Shown: piece after piece, positions 18,792-29,392 of the stretch
Layout of the letters: the number at the start of each line of letters is the position of its first letter
How positions within the stretch are numbered: position 1 is the first letter of the stretch
DNA from: Mycobacterium kyorinense
Lineage (GTDB): Bacteria > Actinomycetota > Actinomycetes > Mycobacteriales > Mycobacteriaceae
Assembly (NCBI RefSeq): GCF_002101735.1
Contig: NZ_LQPE01000018.1
Location: 1-64,000 of the forward strand
DNA length: 64,000 nucleotides
Direction of reading: 5' to 3'
Notes under the pieces: model-generated
Databases searched by the model: none
What the model was told of the DNA's origin: nothing
Seen by the model: only the letters and a program-made list of their open reading frames with translations
Translations under genes and position numbers: made by a program

Positions 18792-19748
18792 ATGAGTTCT
18801 CGACAACCGCGCCGTTCGCCTGCGCCGATACCCGTCGAATTACCGCCGAGCCGTGAAGTTTTGGTCAGGGCACCCGACGGCACTCGTCTGCACACCGAGG
18901 TGTTCGGTCCCGAAGACGGCTATCCGATAGTGCTTTCGCACGGGATCACCTGCGCCATCCGGGTGTGGGCTTACCAGATCGCCGAATTGGCCGGCGACTA
19001 CCGGGTGATCGCGTTCGACCACCGCGGCCACGGCCGCAGCGGCATGCCGCCGCGCAGACAATACAGCCTGCATCACCTGGCCTCCGACGTCGACGCGGTG
19101 CTCGAGGCAACCCTCGCGCCGGGCGAACGCGCGGTGATCGCCGGGCACTCGATGGGCGGTATTGCGATCGCCGCCTGGTCAGAGCGGTACCGCCACAAGG
19201 TGTCCCAGCGTGCCGACGCCGTCGCCCTGGTCAACACCACCACCGGTGACCTGCTGCGCGAGGTTCGGTTCCTGCCGGTGCCCGCGCCGTTCGCTGCGGT
19301 CCGGGTGCTGGGTGGGCGTGCACTGGTCAGCATCTTCGGTTCGTTCACGGTGCCGCCCGCGGTGCGGCGCGCCAGCCGCGAGATGGTCTCGTTGCTGGCT
19401 GTCGGTGCCGATGCGGACCCCGATGTCGGAGCATTGATCTACGAGCTTTTCGACGCGACGTCCCCGGCCGTGCGGGGTGGTTGCGCCAAGGCGCTGGTCG
19501 ACTCGCTGGGCTCGCGGCACATCAGCCTGTCCGGTTTGACGGTCCCGACGCTGGTGATCGGCAGCGAACGCGACCGGCTGACACCGCTGAGCCAGTCGCG
19601 CCGGATTGCCGCGGCCGCACCAAATCTCGTCGGGCTGGTGGTGCTGCCCGGTGGGCACTGCGCGATGCTCGAACGACCCACCGAGGTCAACCGCGAGCTG
19701 CGGGCGCTCGCCGAATCAGTCTCGGGCGACAGGCGGATCAGTTCTTAA
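18792..19748 (+). CDS. Alpha/beta hydrolase (haloperoxidase-like)
   Basis: A 318-aa alpha/beta-hydrolase fold enzyme. Oxyanion region [16 protein letters not shown], nucleophile elbow AGHSMGG (about 117-123), a late acid in SERDRLTP and the catalytic histidine in GGHCAM form a complete triad. The position next to the amine oxidase matches Rv3171c (hpx, non-heme haloperoxidase-like) in M. tuberculosis. GGAGGGGAG just upstream decides the ATG at 18792. The 3' end overlaps the convergent amine oxidase gene by 33 bp. Confidence 0.83.
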   Translation: MSSRQPRRSPAPIPVELPPSREVLVRAPDGTRLHTEVFGPEDGYPIVLSHGITCAIRVWAYQIAELAGDYRVIAFDHRGHGRSGMPPRRQYSLHHLASDVDAVLEATLAPGERAVIAGHSMGGIAIAAWSERYRHKVSQRADAVALVNTTTGDLLREVRFLPVPAPFAAVRVLGGRALVSIFGSFTVPPAVRRASREMVSLLAVGADADPDVGALIYELFDATSPAVRGGCAKALVDSLGSRHISLSGLTVPTLVIGSERDRLTPLSQSRRIAAAAPNLVGLVVLPGGHCAMLERPTEVNRELRALAESVSGDRRISS

Positions 19749-21089
19749 CCGTCCGGCTACCTCCGCGGCGGCCCGCTGCCCGGAGCGCACCGCCCCGTCC
19801 AGGAAACCGGTCCACTCGTCGGCGGTCTCGGTGCCCGCCCAGTGAATCGGGCCCACCGGGCGGCGCAGCCATGGGCCATACCGAGTCCAGGATCCCGGCG
19901 GTACCGCAGCGGTAGGGCCGCCCGGTGCGAATTGCTCTGTACCCCAACGATGGTCGACGTAGTCGAGCGGTTTGAGCGCCTCCTCGCCGAACAGCGAGGC
20001 GAAGCAGTCCAGCGCGCGCTTCCGGCGCTGATCGGCGGGCAGCTCGTCGAAGCTGCGGGCGTCGACGAATCCGAGCAGGATGCCCGGCCCGTCGGGCTGC
20101 GGGCTGACGTCGAACGTGATGAACACGGGTCCCTCATCCGAAAGCGCCTGTCCAGAGAACCCGTTGGCCCGCCAGAACGGCGTCGGATAGGCCGCGTACG
20201 CCTTGGACAGTCGGCCCTGCGGCCAGCAGGTGGCGAGCCGCTGGTATTCGGCGGGCAGCGGGGGAGTGAACTCGATGCTCGCCCGATGTTCGGGCGGGAT
20301 CGCCACGATGGCGAAACGGGCGTCGGCGCGGCCCTTTTCGCAGCCGACCGTCACACCGCCGTCGTGGCGGTCGATGCGGCGCACGGCGGCGTCCAGCACC
20401 ACCCGGTCGCCGAGCTCGGCCGCCATACCGTCGGCGATCTGCTGAGTTCCGGCGGCGAAACGATCTTGCTGCGCACCGTTTTCCACGTCGAGCAGCCGAT
20501 CCAGACCGCCGGCGGCATGCACGTAGCGGGCGGCGTGCAGCATCGACACGTCGTCGGGTTCGCACCCCCACGTCACCCGCGCCATGATGGCGAGCAGATC
20601 GCGTGCGGTTGTCCCGGTGTGCACCGAGCGCAGCCATGCCCCCAGCGACTGGCCGTCGAGGCGTTCCGCATGTCGCGCGGTCCACGGCTCGGTCAGCGGA
20701 ACCCGGCGGGCGATACGCTCGAATTGCCAACGCACCCTGCCGATGTCGAGCAGGCCGCCCAGCGACAGTCGCGGGATGGTGCCGGAGTAGTGGCGGACCA
20801 TGCCGCGCCACCGGATCAGGTTGGCGCCGTCGTGGTAGGTGGGGACGGTGTCGATGCCGAGCTCGGCGGCCAGCGCCAGCACGGCGTCCTGCGTCGGCCC
20901 GACGAAGGTGCCTCCCATGTCGACCGGGATGCCGGCGACATGGCCGGTGTGTGAACGTCCACCGACCCGGTCACGCCCCTCGAGCACCAGCACGTCGTGT
21001 CCGCGGCGCTTCAACTCGCGGGCGGCGGTGAGTCCGGCGAACCCGGCTCCCACCACCACGACGTCGGCGGTCCAGTCGGCGTCGGGCAT
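19716..21089 (-). CDS. aofH: Flavin-containing amine oxidase (AofH-like)
   Basis: A 457-aa FAD oxidase of the monoamine oxidase family. The dinucleotide fold [16 protein letters not shown] (11-26), [11 protein letters not shown] and the C-terminal [23 protein letters not shown] block are diagnostic. It oxidises amines to imines/aldehydes with H2O2 release. By synteny it equals Rv3170. The start at 21089 puts the dinucleotide fold at the N-terminus and follows the Rv3169-like stop by 5 nt, so the genes are co-transcribed. Confidence 0.87.
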   Translation of the reverse strand: MPDADWTADVVVVGAGFAGLTAARELKRRGHDVLVLEGRDRVGGRSHTGHVAGIPVDMGGTFVGPTQDAVLALAAELGIDTVPTYHDGANLIRWRGMVRHYSGTIPRLSLGGLLDIGRVRWQFERIARRVPLTEPWTARHAERLDGQSLGAWLRSVHTGTTARDLLAIMARVTWGCEPDDVSMLHAARYVHAAGGLDRLLDVENGAQQDRFAAGTQQIADGMAAELGDRVVLDAAVRRIDRHDGGVTVGCEKGRADARFAIVAIPPEHRASIEFTPPLPAEYQRLATCWPQGRLSKAYAAYPTPFWRANGFSGQALSDEGPVFITFDVSPQPDGPGILLGFVDARSFDELPADQRRKRALDCFASLFGEEALKPLDYVDHRWGTEQFAPGGPTAAVPPGSWTRYGPWLRRPVGPIHWAGTETADEWTGFLDGAVRSGQRAAAEVAGRLRTDPPVARD

Positions 21090-21094
21090 GGGTC

Positions 21095-22209
21095 CTAGGG
21101 TGCCACGGATAACCAGTCTTTGAAGCCGGACGGGTCGTGGCGGCCCAGCGCGCCGTGCTCGTAGAGCCCCCAACCCTCGACCGGCTCGGCGTCACCGTCG
21201 CGGCAGATCGCCCTGCCCACATGGTCGATCACGCCGAAGCCGGAGCGCGCGACGATCGCCGGGTCGGTCATGTCATAGGTCAGCCGCTCGGTGAACTTCT
21301 CGCCCTTCCACATGCCGTGTAGCCAGTCCGAGTCGCCGCCGTAGCCGCCGCCGACATGGATCGGCACCGGCAGTTTCGACTCCACCTCGAAGTGCACCGG
21401 CGTGCCGTCGGGCCGGCTGGCCTCTATCGTCGCCCCGGTCGGGATCCGGGTGCCCGACCGGTAGCGGGTGCTCACTCGCGGCCAGCCGAGTTGTTCGACG
21501 CGGCCGTCGCGCCAGATCCGGGTGCAGTCGTTGAGCGAACGGAATCCGTCGGGCGCCTCCTGGATGATCATCACGACGGCGAAGTCATCGAACGCCATCG
21601 GCACATACAGCCACCACATTCCCTCGAACGGCGGATCCGCCGGCCGCCCCGCCGGTTCCGGTTCGCCGATCGGCCGGATGCCCCACGACCGGTCCCGGCT
21701 GCCGATCCAGGTGGCGGGGTCGACGGGGATCTCCTCGCCGTCCACCACGATCCGCCCGCTCCAGCTGCCCAGCTGGGCGAACCGCTGCGCGTCCAGCGTC
21801 ACACGGTTGCCGGAGCGCATCAGGTGCGGCTGCTCCTGCACGACGTCGAACAGACCTTCCCAGGCCAGGTCGACGGCGATGCCCTCGGTTTCTTCGAGGA
21901 TTACCCGCAGCTTGCGCAGCGGCTCGCCGACCTCGATCCGGTAGCCGCCGACGTGCTGGTTGAGCCGGTCCTGGTCGATGGCATCCGAGAGGTGCACCGC
22001 GGTTTGGGTGTCACCGCGGCGGATCAGCACGAACGCGTCCTTGACCCCGAGGTTGGGGTAGTAGCCGATGCCAGTGATCAGGAAGATGTCACCGGTGCGG
22101 TCGTGGGCGTTGAGGTACGAGCGGTCGTAGAAGTTGCGGTCCGACGATCCCGGCCAGGCGATCGGCTGCGGAATCTGGTGTACTGGGAATTCATCGAGTG
22201 GTCCGAGCA

Positions 22210-22210
<1 letters not shown>
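21095..22210 (-). CDS. Conserved protein, Rv3169-like
   Basis: A 371-aa cytosolic protein of unknown function, equivalent by position and length to Rv3169. The sequence is rich in strands and tryptophans ([33 protein letters not shown]), suggesting a beta-barrel fold like lipocalin/AttH-type isoprenoid hydratases; this is inference. Its ATG overlaps the stop of the Rv3168-like gene by one base (TAATG) and the amine oxidase follows by 5 nt, so the three act as one operon. Confidence 0.75.
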
Positions 22211-23340
<1,130 letters not shown>

Positions 23341-23363
23341 TTACGATACGATGGGTAGCGTTA
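23341..23363. promoter_or_regulatory. Putative TetR operator in the Rv3168/Rv3167c divergent region
   Basis: TTACGATAC...GTAGCGTTA is an imperfect inverted repeat (7 of 9 positions) lying between the divergent genes. Two overlapping TACGAT hexamers (23342-23347, 23347-23352) fit the -10 consensus for the TetR gene. Autoregulation and control of the divergent operon are inferred. Confidence 0.4.
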
Positions 23364-23965
23364 TGAAAGCAGACCAGTCCACGGTTGACAAGGCCCCGGC
23401 CGCCGGGCGGCCGCGGGATCCGCGTATCGACGCTGCCATATTGGCGGCGACCGCGGAACTGCTTGTGCAAATCGGATATTCGAACCTCACCTTGGCCGCG
23501 GTCGCCGAGCGAGCAGGGACGACCAAAACGGCGCTATACCGGCGCTGGTCGAGCAAGGCCGAGCTGGTCCACGAGGCGGCGTTTCCGGTGGCGCCCACCG
23601 CTCTGACGGGTCCCGCCGGCGACATCGCCGCCGACGTGCGGGCCATGATCGCCGCCGCCCGCGACGTGTTCACCAGCCCGGTGGTGCGCGCCGCGCTGCC
23701 CGGGCTGGTCGCCGACATGACCGCCGACTCCGAGCTCAACACCAGGGTGGTGTCGCGGTTCGCGGACCTGTTCACCGCGGTGCGGCTACGGCTCCGAGAG
23801 GCGGTCGAGCGCGGGGAGGTCCATCCCGACGTGGACCCGGATCGGCTGGTCGAATTGATCGGCGGCGCGACGCTGTTGCGGCTGCTGTTGCGTCCGGATG
23901 AAGAGCTCGGCGAGGCGTGGGTGGATCAGACCGCGGCGATCCTGGTGCACGGGGTGACGCGGTGA
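23363..23965 (+). CDS. TetR-family regulator, Rv3167c-like
   Basis: A 200-aa TetR repressor. The N-terminal HTH contains LTLAAVAERAGTTKTALYRRWSSKAELV (about 45-72); the C-terminal ligand domain is of the TetR_C type with a leucine-rich end. By synteny it equals Rv3167c, which controls neighbouring genes and affects virulence traits in M. tuberculosis. It is divergent from the kinase-Rv3169-amine oxidase operon, the probable target. An in-frame ATG at 23351 is an alternative start. Confidence 0.85.
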   Translation: MKADQSTVDKAPAAGRPRDPRIDAAILAATAELLVQIGYSNLTLAAVAERAGTTKTALYRRWSSKAELVHEAAFPVAPTALTGPAGDIAADVRAMIAAARDVFTSPVVRAALPGLVADMTADSELNTRVVSRFADLFTAVRLRLREAVERGEVHPDVDPDRLVELIGGATLLRLLLRPDEELGEAWVDQTAAILVHGVTR

Positions 23966-24014
23966 TCGCAAGCGCGGCGCAGCCGGGCGCAGCGGGTCAC
24001 CGCCAGGAGCAGCG

Positions 24015-24866
24015 GTGACCGGTCGACTTGACGGGCGGGCCGCGATCGTCACCGGCGCCAGCCGTGGCCTGGGCCGCGCTATCGCGCTGGCGCTGGCTGC
24101 CGAGGGTGCCGCGGTGGCTGTCGTCGGGCGTACCGAGCAGGTGTGGGATCAGCGACTGCCCGGCACCATCGGCGAGACCGTCGCCGACATCGAAGCGGCC
24201 GGCGGCCGGGCCGTCGCGGTGCGCGCCGACCTGCTCGAGGCCGAGGACATCACCCGGCTGGTTGACGAGGCGCGAGAAGCGTTGGGCCCCATCACGATTC
24301 TGGTCAACAACGCCGCGTTCACCGCGCCGGGCCGCCCGCCGCGCGACGGCGCTGCGGCCAAGCCCAAGGCCAAGACCGCCGCCAAACCGGGCTGGCCGCC
24401 GCTGCTCGGCACGCCCTTGGGCGCGTATCGGCGGCACTTCGAGATCTCGGTGTTCGCCGCATACGAACTCATCCAACTGGTGTGCCCCGACATGATCGAT
24501 GCGGGTTACGGGTCGATCATCAACGTCACCTCGATCGCCTCCCGGTTACCCGGCGACGGGCCGTACGCCGACCGCAGCGGCGGCGTGCTGCCCGGCTACG
24601 GCGGATCCAAGGCCGCGCTGGAGCACCTGACCTGGTGTGCGGCATACGACTTGCAGGACCGCAACATCGCGGTCAACGCGCTGTCGCCGTCCAAACCGAT
24701 TCTGACGCCCGGACTTTCGTACTACGCCCGCGAGTTCGACGAGGTGGCGACGGCCGAGGAGTTCGCGCGGGCGGCGGTTGAGTTGGCTTTGGTGGACGCG
24801 GGCGCCGTCACGGGGCGCACGATCGGGCATCTGCAGGTCCTCGACGGCAGCTTCAAGTCGGCCTGA
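24015..24866 (+). CDS. Short-chain dehydrogenase/reductase
   Basis: A 283-aa classical SDR. TGASRGLG (13-20) binds the cofactor, NNAAFTAPG follows, then the catalytic Ser in INVTSIAS and the YGGSK (Y-x3-K) motif. An alanine/lysine-rich insertion (PRDGAAAKPKAKTAAKPG, about 112-129) is unusual and probably a surface loop. AGGAG precedes the GTG start. It lies 49 nt after the TetR gene on the same strand and may be co-regulated. Substrate unknown. Confidence 0.85.
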   Translation: MTGRLDGRAAIVTGASRGLGRAIALALAAEGAAVAVVGRTEQVWDQRLPGTIGETVADIEAAGGRAVAVRADLLEAEDITRLVDEAREALGPITILVNNAAFTAPGRPPRDGAAAKPKAKTAAKPGWPPLLGTPLGAYRRHFEISVFAAYELIQLVCPDMIDAGYGSIINVTSIASRLPGDGPYADRSGGVLPGYGGSKAALEHLTWCAAYDLQDRNIAVNALSPSKPILTPGLSYYAREFDEVATAEEFARAAVELALVDAGAVTGRTIGHLQVLDGSFKSA

Positions 24867-24935
24867 CCGTTTGTCGGACCCTGGCGCAATACTTCTGTCG
24901 TTGGTCCACATCGTTAAGCGAAGGGACGGCGAGAC

Positions 24936-25271
24936 ATGGCCAATGTTGTGAATTATTTCGAGGTCGGTACTCCCGACGCCGACGCCACGCGCGGTTTCTA
25001 TGGCGGGTTGTTCGGCTGGGACATCGGTGACTCCGGCGACTACCGGATGATCGACGGCGACAAGGGTGGGGTGTGGGACAGCTCGAAGACCGGCGGCGGG
25101 TCATGGGCGATCTTCTATGTCCAGGTCGACGACGTGCAGGCCACCGTCGACAAGGCGTCGGAGCTCGGCGCGAAGGTGGTGGTGCCGTTGACCGACAACG
25201 GCCCACTCGAGTTCGCCCATCTGCAAGACCCGCAGGGCAACCGATTCGGGGTGTGGCGGCCTAAGGGGTAG
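24936..25271 (+). CDS. VOC-superfamily (glyoxalase-like) protein
   Basis: A 111-aa single-module vicinal-oxygen-chelate protein: VNYFEVGTPDADATRGFYGGLFGWDI at the N-terminus and LQDPQGNRFGVW at the end are typical of the glyoxalase/bleomycin-resistance fold. Members act as metal-dependent lyases, dioxygenases or resistance proteins; the specific role cannot be told from the sequence. A purine-rich AAGGGACGGCGAG precedes the ATG. Confidence 0.8.
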   Translation: MANVVNYFEVGTPDADATRGFYGGLFGWDIGDSGDYRMIDGDKGGVWDSSKTGGGSWAIFYVQVDDVQATVDKASELGAKVVVPLTDNGPLEFAHLQDPQGNRFGVWRPKG

Positions 25272-25276
25272 GCGGC

Positions 25277-25590
25277 TCAGCTCGGCTTGGCAGCGGTGAC
25301 CGCGTTGATGATCACCGCATACAGGCGATGCCAGCGCGGGGAACAAAACCCGGCCCGCAGCAGGAGACGGGTGGCGCGGCGCCTCGTGCGTGCCTTGCCT
25401 CGGCGGCTTGTGACGAGCGTCGGCGCCAGCAATCGCGAGAATTGGTCGACGAGCACCAAGTGGCCACCGGGACGTAGCACCCGGGCGCATTCGGTCAGCC
25501 CTGCTTGCTGATCGGACCAATGGTCGAATGACGTCGTGCTCACCACCAGGTCGAACGACTCGTCGGGGTAGTCGAGGTTTTCGGCCCGCC
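25277..25590 (-). pseudogene. SAM-dependent methyltransferase, C-terminal remnant
   Basis: The frame reads ENLDYPDESFDLVVSTTSFDHW...LRPGGHLVLVDQF, which is motif II to post-III of class I methyltransferases. The SAM-binding N-terminal half (motif I) is missing: the frame is cut near 25590, exactly where a MocR fragment begins on the opposite strand. I take it as a truncated gene at a rearrangement junction. Confidence 0.65.
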
Positions 25591-25955
25591 ACCTGCGCCA
25601 GATGCGCCGGCGCTATCTGTCGCGGCGAAACGCCCTACTCAGGGCGCTGGGTAGCTACCTCCCGCAGGTGACCCTGCTCGGCGCGGCCGCGGGTGTGCAT
25701 CTCACGGTTCAGTTTCCCGCCGGTTACCCGGTCGAGGAACTGGTGCGTCGGGCCGCCGGACTACGGGTCAGGGTCGAACCGCTCACGCCGTTCTACGCCG
25801 ACCGAGCGGCGGCCCCGCCGGGTCTGATACTCGGCTATGCGAATCTCGCCGAGTCCGAGATCGTCACGGGGATTGCGAAGCTGGGCGCCGTAGCGCGGTT
25901 AGACGCTGGCACGCCCGACCGCCTGGATTGCCTCGGCGATCGCGTCCGCGAGTGA
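25590..25955 (+). pseudogene. MocR/PdxR-type regulator, C-terminal remnant
   Basis: The peptide LRQMRRRYLSRRNALLRALG through GVHLTVQFPAG and PPGLILGYANLAESEI is the last quarter of a PLP-binding MocR-type regulator (aminotransferase small domain). The DNA-binding and PLP-lysine parts are absent. It runs tail-to-tail into the intact MocR gene at 25899, with a 57-nt overlap of frames. Probably the residue of a gene lost by deletion. Confidence 0.65.
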
Positions 25956-27215
25956 ATCGACCTCGGCGGCAACGAGATCCGAGATGGTCAGGCGAATTCC
26001 GGGTGGTTTGCCGACCCTGAATCGGCTGCCGGGCGCGGCGGCCCACCCTGCGCCGAGCAGCCGGGTGATCACCACCGTCTCGTCCGGCACCGGAATCCAG
26101 ACGTTGAGCCCGGACCGCCCGTGCGACGCCACGCCACGATCGGCCAGCGCCGACTGCAGCAGCGTCCGGTTGCGGCTGTAGGTGGCTTCGGCCTTGCGCA
26201 CCAGACGCGTTGCCGCCGAGTCCCGCCACATGTTCACAGCGAGGTCCTGCAGCAGGTAGCTGACCCAGCCCGGCCCGAGCCGCAGCCGACCGTGCACGCG
26301 TTCGACGGTGCGACGATCGCCGGCGAGCACTGCCAGCCGCAGATCGGGGCCGTACGCCTTGGATGCCGACCGCACGAATGCCCAATGGGGTGTCGAACCG
26401 GCCAGCGTGTGCAGCGGCACGCCGGCGATACCGGCGCAGTGGTCGTCCTCGACCAGCAGCAGGTCTTCGTCTCGGATCAGGTGACGCAACTCCTCGGCGC
26501 GCTCGGCGGAAACCGCGGCGCCGGTGGGATTTTGGGCCCGGGTGGTCACCACGAGCGCACTGACACCGCGACGCAGCGCGCGAGCCACGTCGGCAACCAC
26601 CGGCCCGTCGTCGTCGACCCGGACCGGCTCGACCAAAAAACCCAGGGCCGCAATCAGATCCAGCAGATTGGCCCAGCCGGGATCCTCGACCGCCACGCGA
26701 TCGCCCGGCCGCAGGTTGGCCACGAGTACCCGCTCGATGCCGTCGAGGGCCCCGGCGGTTGCCGCGAGATGCTCAGCCGGAACGCCGTCGGCGGTCAGCG
26801 TTGCTCGGGTGTGCTCGGTCAGCTCGGGCGACATGGCGGGCTCGCCGTACAGCAGCGGGGCGCGGCGCGAACTGAACCGGCGTGCGGCGATCGGCAACAA
26901 AGCCGGATCGGGGTTGCCGGTGGAAAGGTCGCGCACACCGTCGGGGACGGCCAGCCCGCGGAGGGATCGCGGCGTGGTCGCCGGACGTTCGCGCACTCTT
27001 GTGCCGCGGCGGCCCGCGGTCTCGACGGCTCCGCGATGGCGCAGCAGCCGGTATGCCGCGGCGACGGTATTGGCGTTGACGCCGAGGTCGGCGGCGAGCT
27101 GCCGGATCGGCGGCAGTTCGGCCCCCGGCGCCAGCGCGCCGGTGGAGATGGCTTCCTCGACGCTGGTCGCTATTGCCTCGGCACCCGTTCCAGTAATGGT
27201 GTATCGTACTGGCAC
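25899..27215 (-). CDS. MocR-family (GntR/aminotransferase) regulator
   Basis: A 438-aa fusion of a GntR winged helix (about 1-75; LPPIRQLAADLGVNANTVAAAYRLL) and a class I aminotransferase-like domain. The PLP lysine is K286 in RSASKAYGPDLR; RAQNPTGA and DEDLLLVEDDHC are also typical. MocR proteins sense PLP or amino acids and usually control a divergent gene. Here the divergent neighbour is an FMN/PNPOx-type oxidase gene, now disrupted. The start is GTG with no clear ribosome site, so the mRNA may be leaderless. Confidence 0.85.
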   Translation of the reverse strand: MPVRYTITGTGAEAIATSVEEAISTGALAPGAELPPIRQLAADLGVNANTVAAAYRLLRHRGAVETAGRRGTRVRERPATTPRSLRGLAVPDGVRDLSTGNPDPALLPIAARRFSSRRAPLLYGEPAMSPELTEHTRATLTADGVPAEHLAATAGALDGIERVLVANLRPGDRVAVEDPGWANLLDLIAALGFLVEPVRVDDDGPVVADVARALRRGVSALVVTTRAQNPTGAAVSAERAEELRHLIRDEDLLLVEDDHCAGIAGVPLHTLAGSTPHWAFVRSASKAYGPDLRLAVLAGDRRTVERVHGRLRLGPGWVSYLLQDLAVNMWRDSAATRLVRKAEATYSRNRTLLQSALADRGVASHGRSGLNVWIPVPDETVVITRLLGAGWAAAPGSRFRVGKPPGIRLTISDLVAAEVDSLADAIAEAIQAVGRASV

Positions 27216-27228
27216 ATAAATCAGTATG
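27205..27228. promoter_or_regulatory. Putative MocR binding site
   Basis: CGTACTG (27205-27211) and CAGTATG (27222-27228) are inverted with one mismatch and sit across the start of the MocR gene and the AT-rich divergent promoter region (27212-27245). MocR autoregulation from such a position is common; not proven here. Confidence 0.35.
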
Positions 27229-27256
27229 TACTATTACAAAAGTCTGAGGCAACCAG

Positions 27257-27910
27257 GTGCATTACCCCGCGACCCCACGCAGCACGCCCTCCCGCTACCG
27301 CGAACGTGCCTGCTAAGACCGTGAAACGGTCCACCGCATCCTCGACGAAGCCCTAATCTGTCATGTCGGCTACCTCAACGCGGGTCGGCCGGTGGTATTG
27401 CCGACGACGCACGCGCGGCTGGGGGAGATCTTGTACCTGCACGGGTCCACGGGCAGCAGCCCGATGCTCGCCGCGTCGCCGTCGGGTCTTCCGGTGTGTG
27501 TCACGGTCACCCTGGTCGACGGGCTGGTGCTGGCGCGCGCGGCGCTGCACCATTCGCTGATGTACCGGTCGGTCGTCGTGCACGGCACCGCACGCCTTGT
27601 CGATGACCGGCAAGAGAAACTGCGAGCCTTGGATGCCCTGCTCGATCACGTCGCACCCGGCCGCGCCGCCGATTGCAGACCCCCCAACGCGCGGGAGCTC
27701 GCCGCAACCGCCGTCCTGGCGGTCGACCTCGTCGAAGTCTCTGCCAAGGTTCGCGGCGGCGGGCCCGTCGACGACGACGAGGACATCGCGCTGCCGCATT
27801 GGGCCGGAGTCGTGCCGCTGACCCTGACCGGCGGCGATGCGGTGCCGGTCGACGATCTCGACCCGGCTGTCGGGCTGCCGCCCTATCTGGTGTCTTATCG
27901 GAGAGGATGA
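27257..27910 (+). pseudogene. Pyridoxamine-phosphate-oxidase-family FMN protein, interrupted by TAA
   Basis: A split-barrel FMN-binding protein of the PNPOx/nitroreductase-like group (HVGYLNAGRPVVLPTTHARLGEILYLHGSTGS). The natural start seems to be GTG 27257 with GAGG upstream. The frame then meets TAA at 27314-27316, where the local context RERAC*DRETVHRIL suggests a Tyr codon (TAC) was changed. Beyond it the frame is open to 27910. Internal initiation at GTG 27392 would lack about 45 residues including the first barrel strands. Unless this is a sequencing error, the gene is probably inactive. Confidence 0.65.
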
Positions 27911-28365
27911 CAAGCGTGGAAGATTCCCGGGTGGTGAGCGCCAGCCGCGACATAGCGGCTCCCGCAGCGCGCATCTTCGAGCTGATTGCCGACCCCTCCC
28001 AACAACCGCGCTGGGACGGCAACGACAATCTGGCCGAAGCCGTTGCAGCACAGCGTGTTCGACGTGTCGGGGATGTCTTCAAGATGAAACTCACGCTCGG
28101 CACCGTCCGCGAAAACCACGTCGTCGAGTTCGATGAAGGCCGTCGCATCGCCTGGCGGCCATCCGAACCGGGCCGGCGACCACCCGGGCACCTGTGGCGT
28201 TGGGAGCTCGAACCCCTCGACGACACCCACACCCGGGTCACTCACACCTACGACTGGTCGCGATTGACCGACAAGAACCGCCTGCCGCGCGCTCGTCGCA
28301 CCACGCCCGAGCGGCTGCTGGCATCACTGGACCGGCTCGCGGAGCTCGCCGAATCGGTGCGCTAG
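27907..28365 (+). CDS. SRPBCC (polyketide-cyclase-like) protein
   Basis: A 152-aa START/Bet v1-fold protein: SRDIAAPAARIFELIADPSQQPRWDG at the N-terminus and a late HTYDW segment are typical. The fold makes a hydrophobic pocket for lipids or polyketides; the ligand is unknown. Its ATG overlaps the stop of the upstream frame (ATGA), so its translation would normally depend on that gene, which now carries a premature stop. Confidence 0.8.
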   Translation: MTSVEDSRVVSASRDIAAPAARIFELIADPSQQPRWDGNDNLAEAVAAQRVRRVGDVFKMKLTLGTVRENHVVEFDEGRRIAWRPSEPGRRPPGHLWRWELEPLDDTHTRVTHTYDWSRLTDKNRLPRARRTTPERLLASLDRLAELAESVR

Positions 28366-28444
28366 CGGCGCGGGAGCCCGTCATGTCAGGATGAGGCAAG
28401 CCCCTGCCGCAACAGCGGCAGGTAACCGGTCGATTGGTGTGCCA

Positions 28445-29392
28445 ATGCCCGGGGTCGACAAGGCGACGGGCCGCGTGGTCGCGGTGATCGTGCTCCTGGT
28501 CGTCGTTGCTGCGTCCTTGCGCGGATATCTGCCCGGCGTCGAGCAGCAGTCACAGCGGGAGCCGCCGCGCAATTCGGCGTCGCTGCCGTACGTGGTGGCG
28601 CTGCTGGGGGTGTCGCTGGCGATCGTCGGCGCATCCCTCATCGTCCGGTTGCGCGATCCACGCAGGCCCGCCCCCAGCGCCGGCGGTCTGCCCGACCGGT
28701 TCAGTCGCGGAAAGGGCCGCCCAGGCTGGCGGGTTTTACTGATCGGCGCCGCAGTGCTCGTCGTGTGGCTGCTGATCGTATGGCTGCTGGCGCGGTTCAT
28801 CGGGCCGCACGGGATTCGCGCCGGTGAGCTGCCTGGCGCAGTGGAAACGGCGACTCCGACGCCTCGCCCCAACGCCCCGCCGCCACCCGAGCCGCGCAAT
28901 GACAGCGGCGACAGCGACGTGTTGGGTTACCTGGCCGTGAGCACGGTGATTTTCACGCTGCTGCTTGTAGCGGGAGCCGTCGCCGCCGTGCGCGGACGGC
29001 GCCATGCCAAGCCGCGCATGCTCGTTGCCGAACCGTTCGAAGCGCCCACGCCGACGGCGACATCTGAATCACTCGCGCGCGCAGCAGAAGTCGGCCTGGC
29101 CGAGATCGGTGATCTCAGCCGCGAACCGCGCGAGGCGATCATCGCGTGCTATGCGGCGATGGAGCGCGAACTGGCCCATGTTCCGGAAGCAGTTCCGCAG
29201 GATTCCGACACGCCGACGGAGGTGCTGACCCGGGCCGTCGAACACCATGCGCTGCACGCCGATAACGCCGCGCGGCTGGTGAATCTGTTCGAAGAGGCGC
29301 GGTTCAGTCCACATGTGATGAACGAAAGCCATCGCGAAACTGCCGTAGGCGTGCTGCAACTCGTACTCGCTGAATTGCGGAGCGCGGTATGA
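28445..29392 (+). CDS. DUF4129-type membrane protein, Rv3166c-like
   Basis: A protein of about 315 aa with four hydrophobic segments (one at the N-terminus, VVAVIVLLVVVAAS; others near 35-50, 80-105 and 145-170), a proline-rich loop (TPTPRPNAPPPPEP), and a C-terminal cytosolic DUF4129-like domain (EPREAIIACYAAMEREL). It opens the MoxR operon, where such proteins accompany DUF58 and AAA ATPases. The start could also be ATG 28391, giving 333 aa. The stop overlaps the next start (ATGA). Confidence 0.75.
   Translation: MPGVDKATGRVVAVIVLLVVVAASLRGYLPGVEQQSQREPPRNSASLPYVVALLGVSLAIVGASLIVRLRDPRRPAPSAGGLPDRFSRGKGRPGWRVLLIGAAVLVVWLLIVWLLARFIGPHGIRAGELPGAVETATPTPRPNAPPPPEPRNDSGDSDVLGYLAVSTVIFTLLLVAGAVAAVRGRRHAKPRMLVAEPFEAPTPTATSESLARAAEVGLAEIGDLSREPREAIIACYAAMERELAHVPEAVPQDSDTPTEVLTRAVEHHALHADNAARLVNLFEEARFSPHVMNESHRETAVGVLQLVLAELRSAV

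Noticed and set aside
19842-20954. Plus-strand 370-codon frame opposite the amine oxidase
   Set aside because: No ribosome site or motifs; the amine oxidase on the minus strand explains the region.
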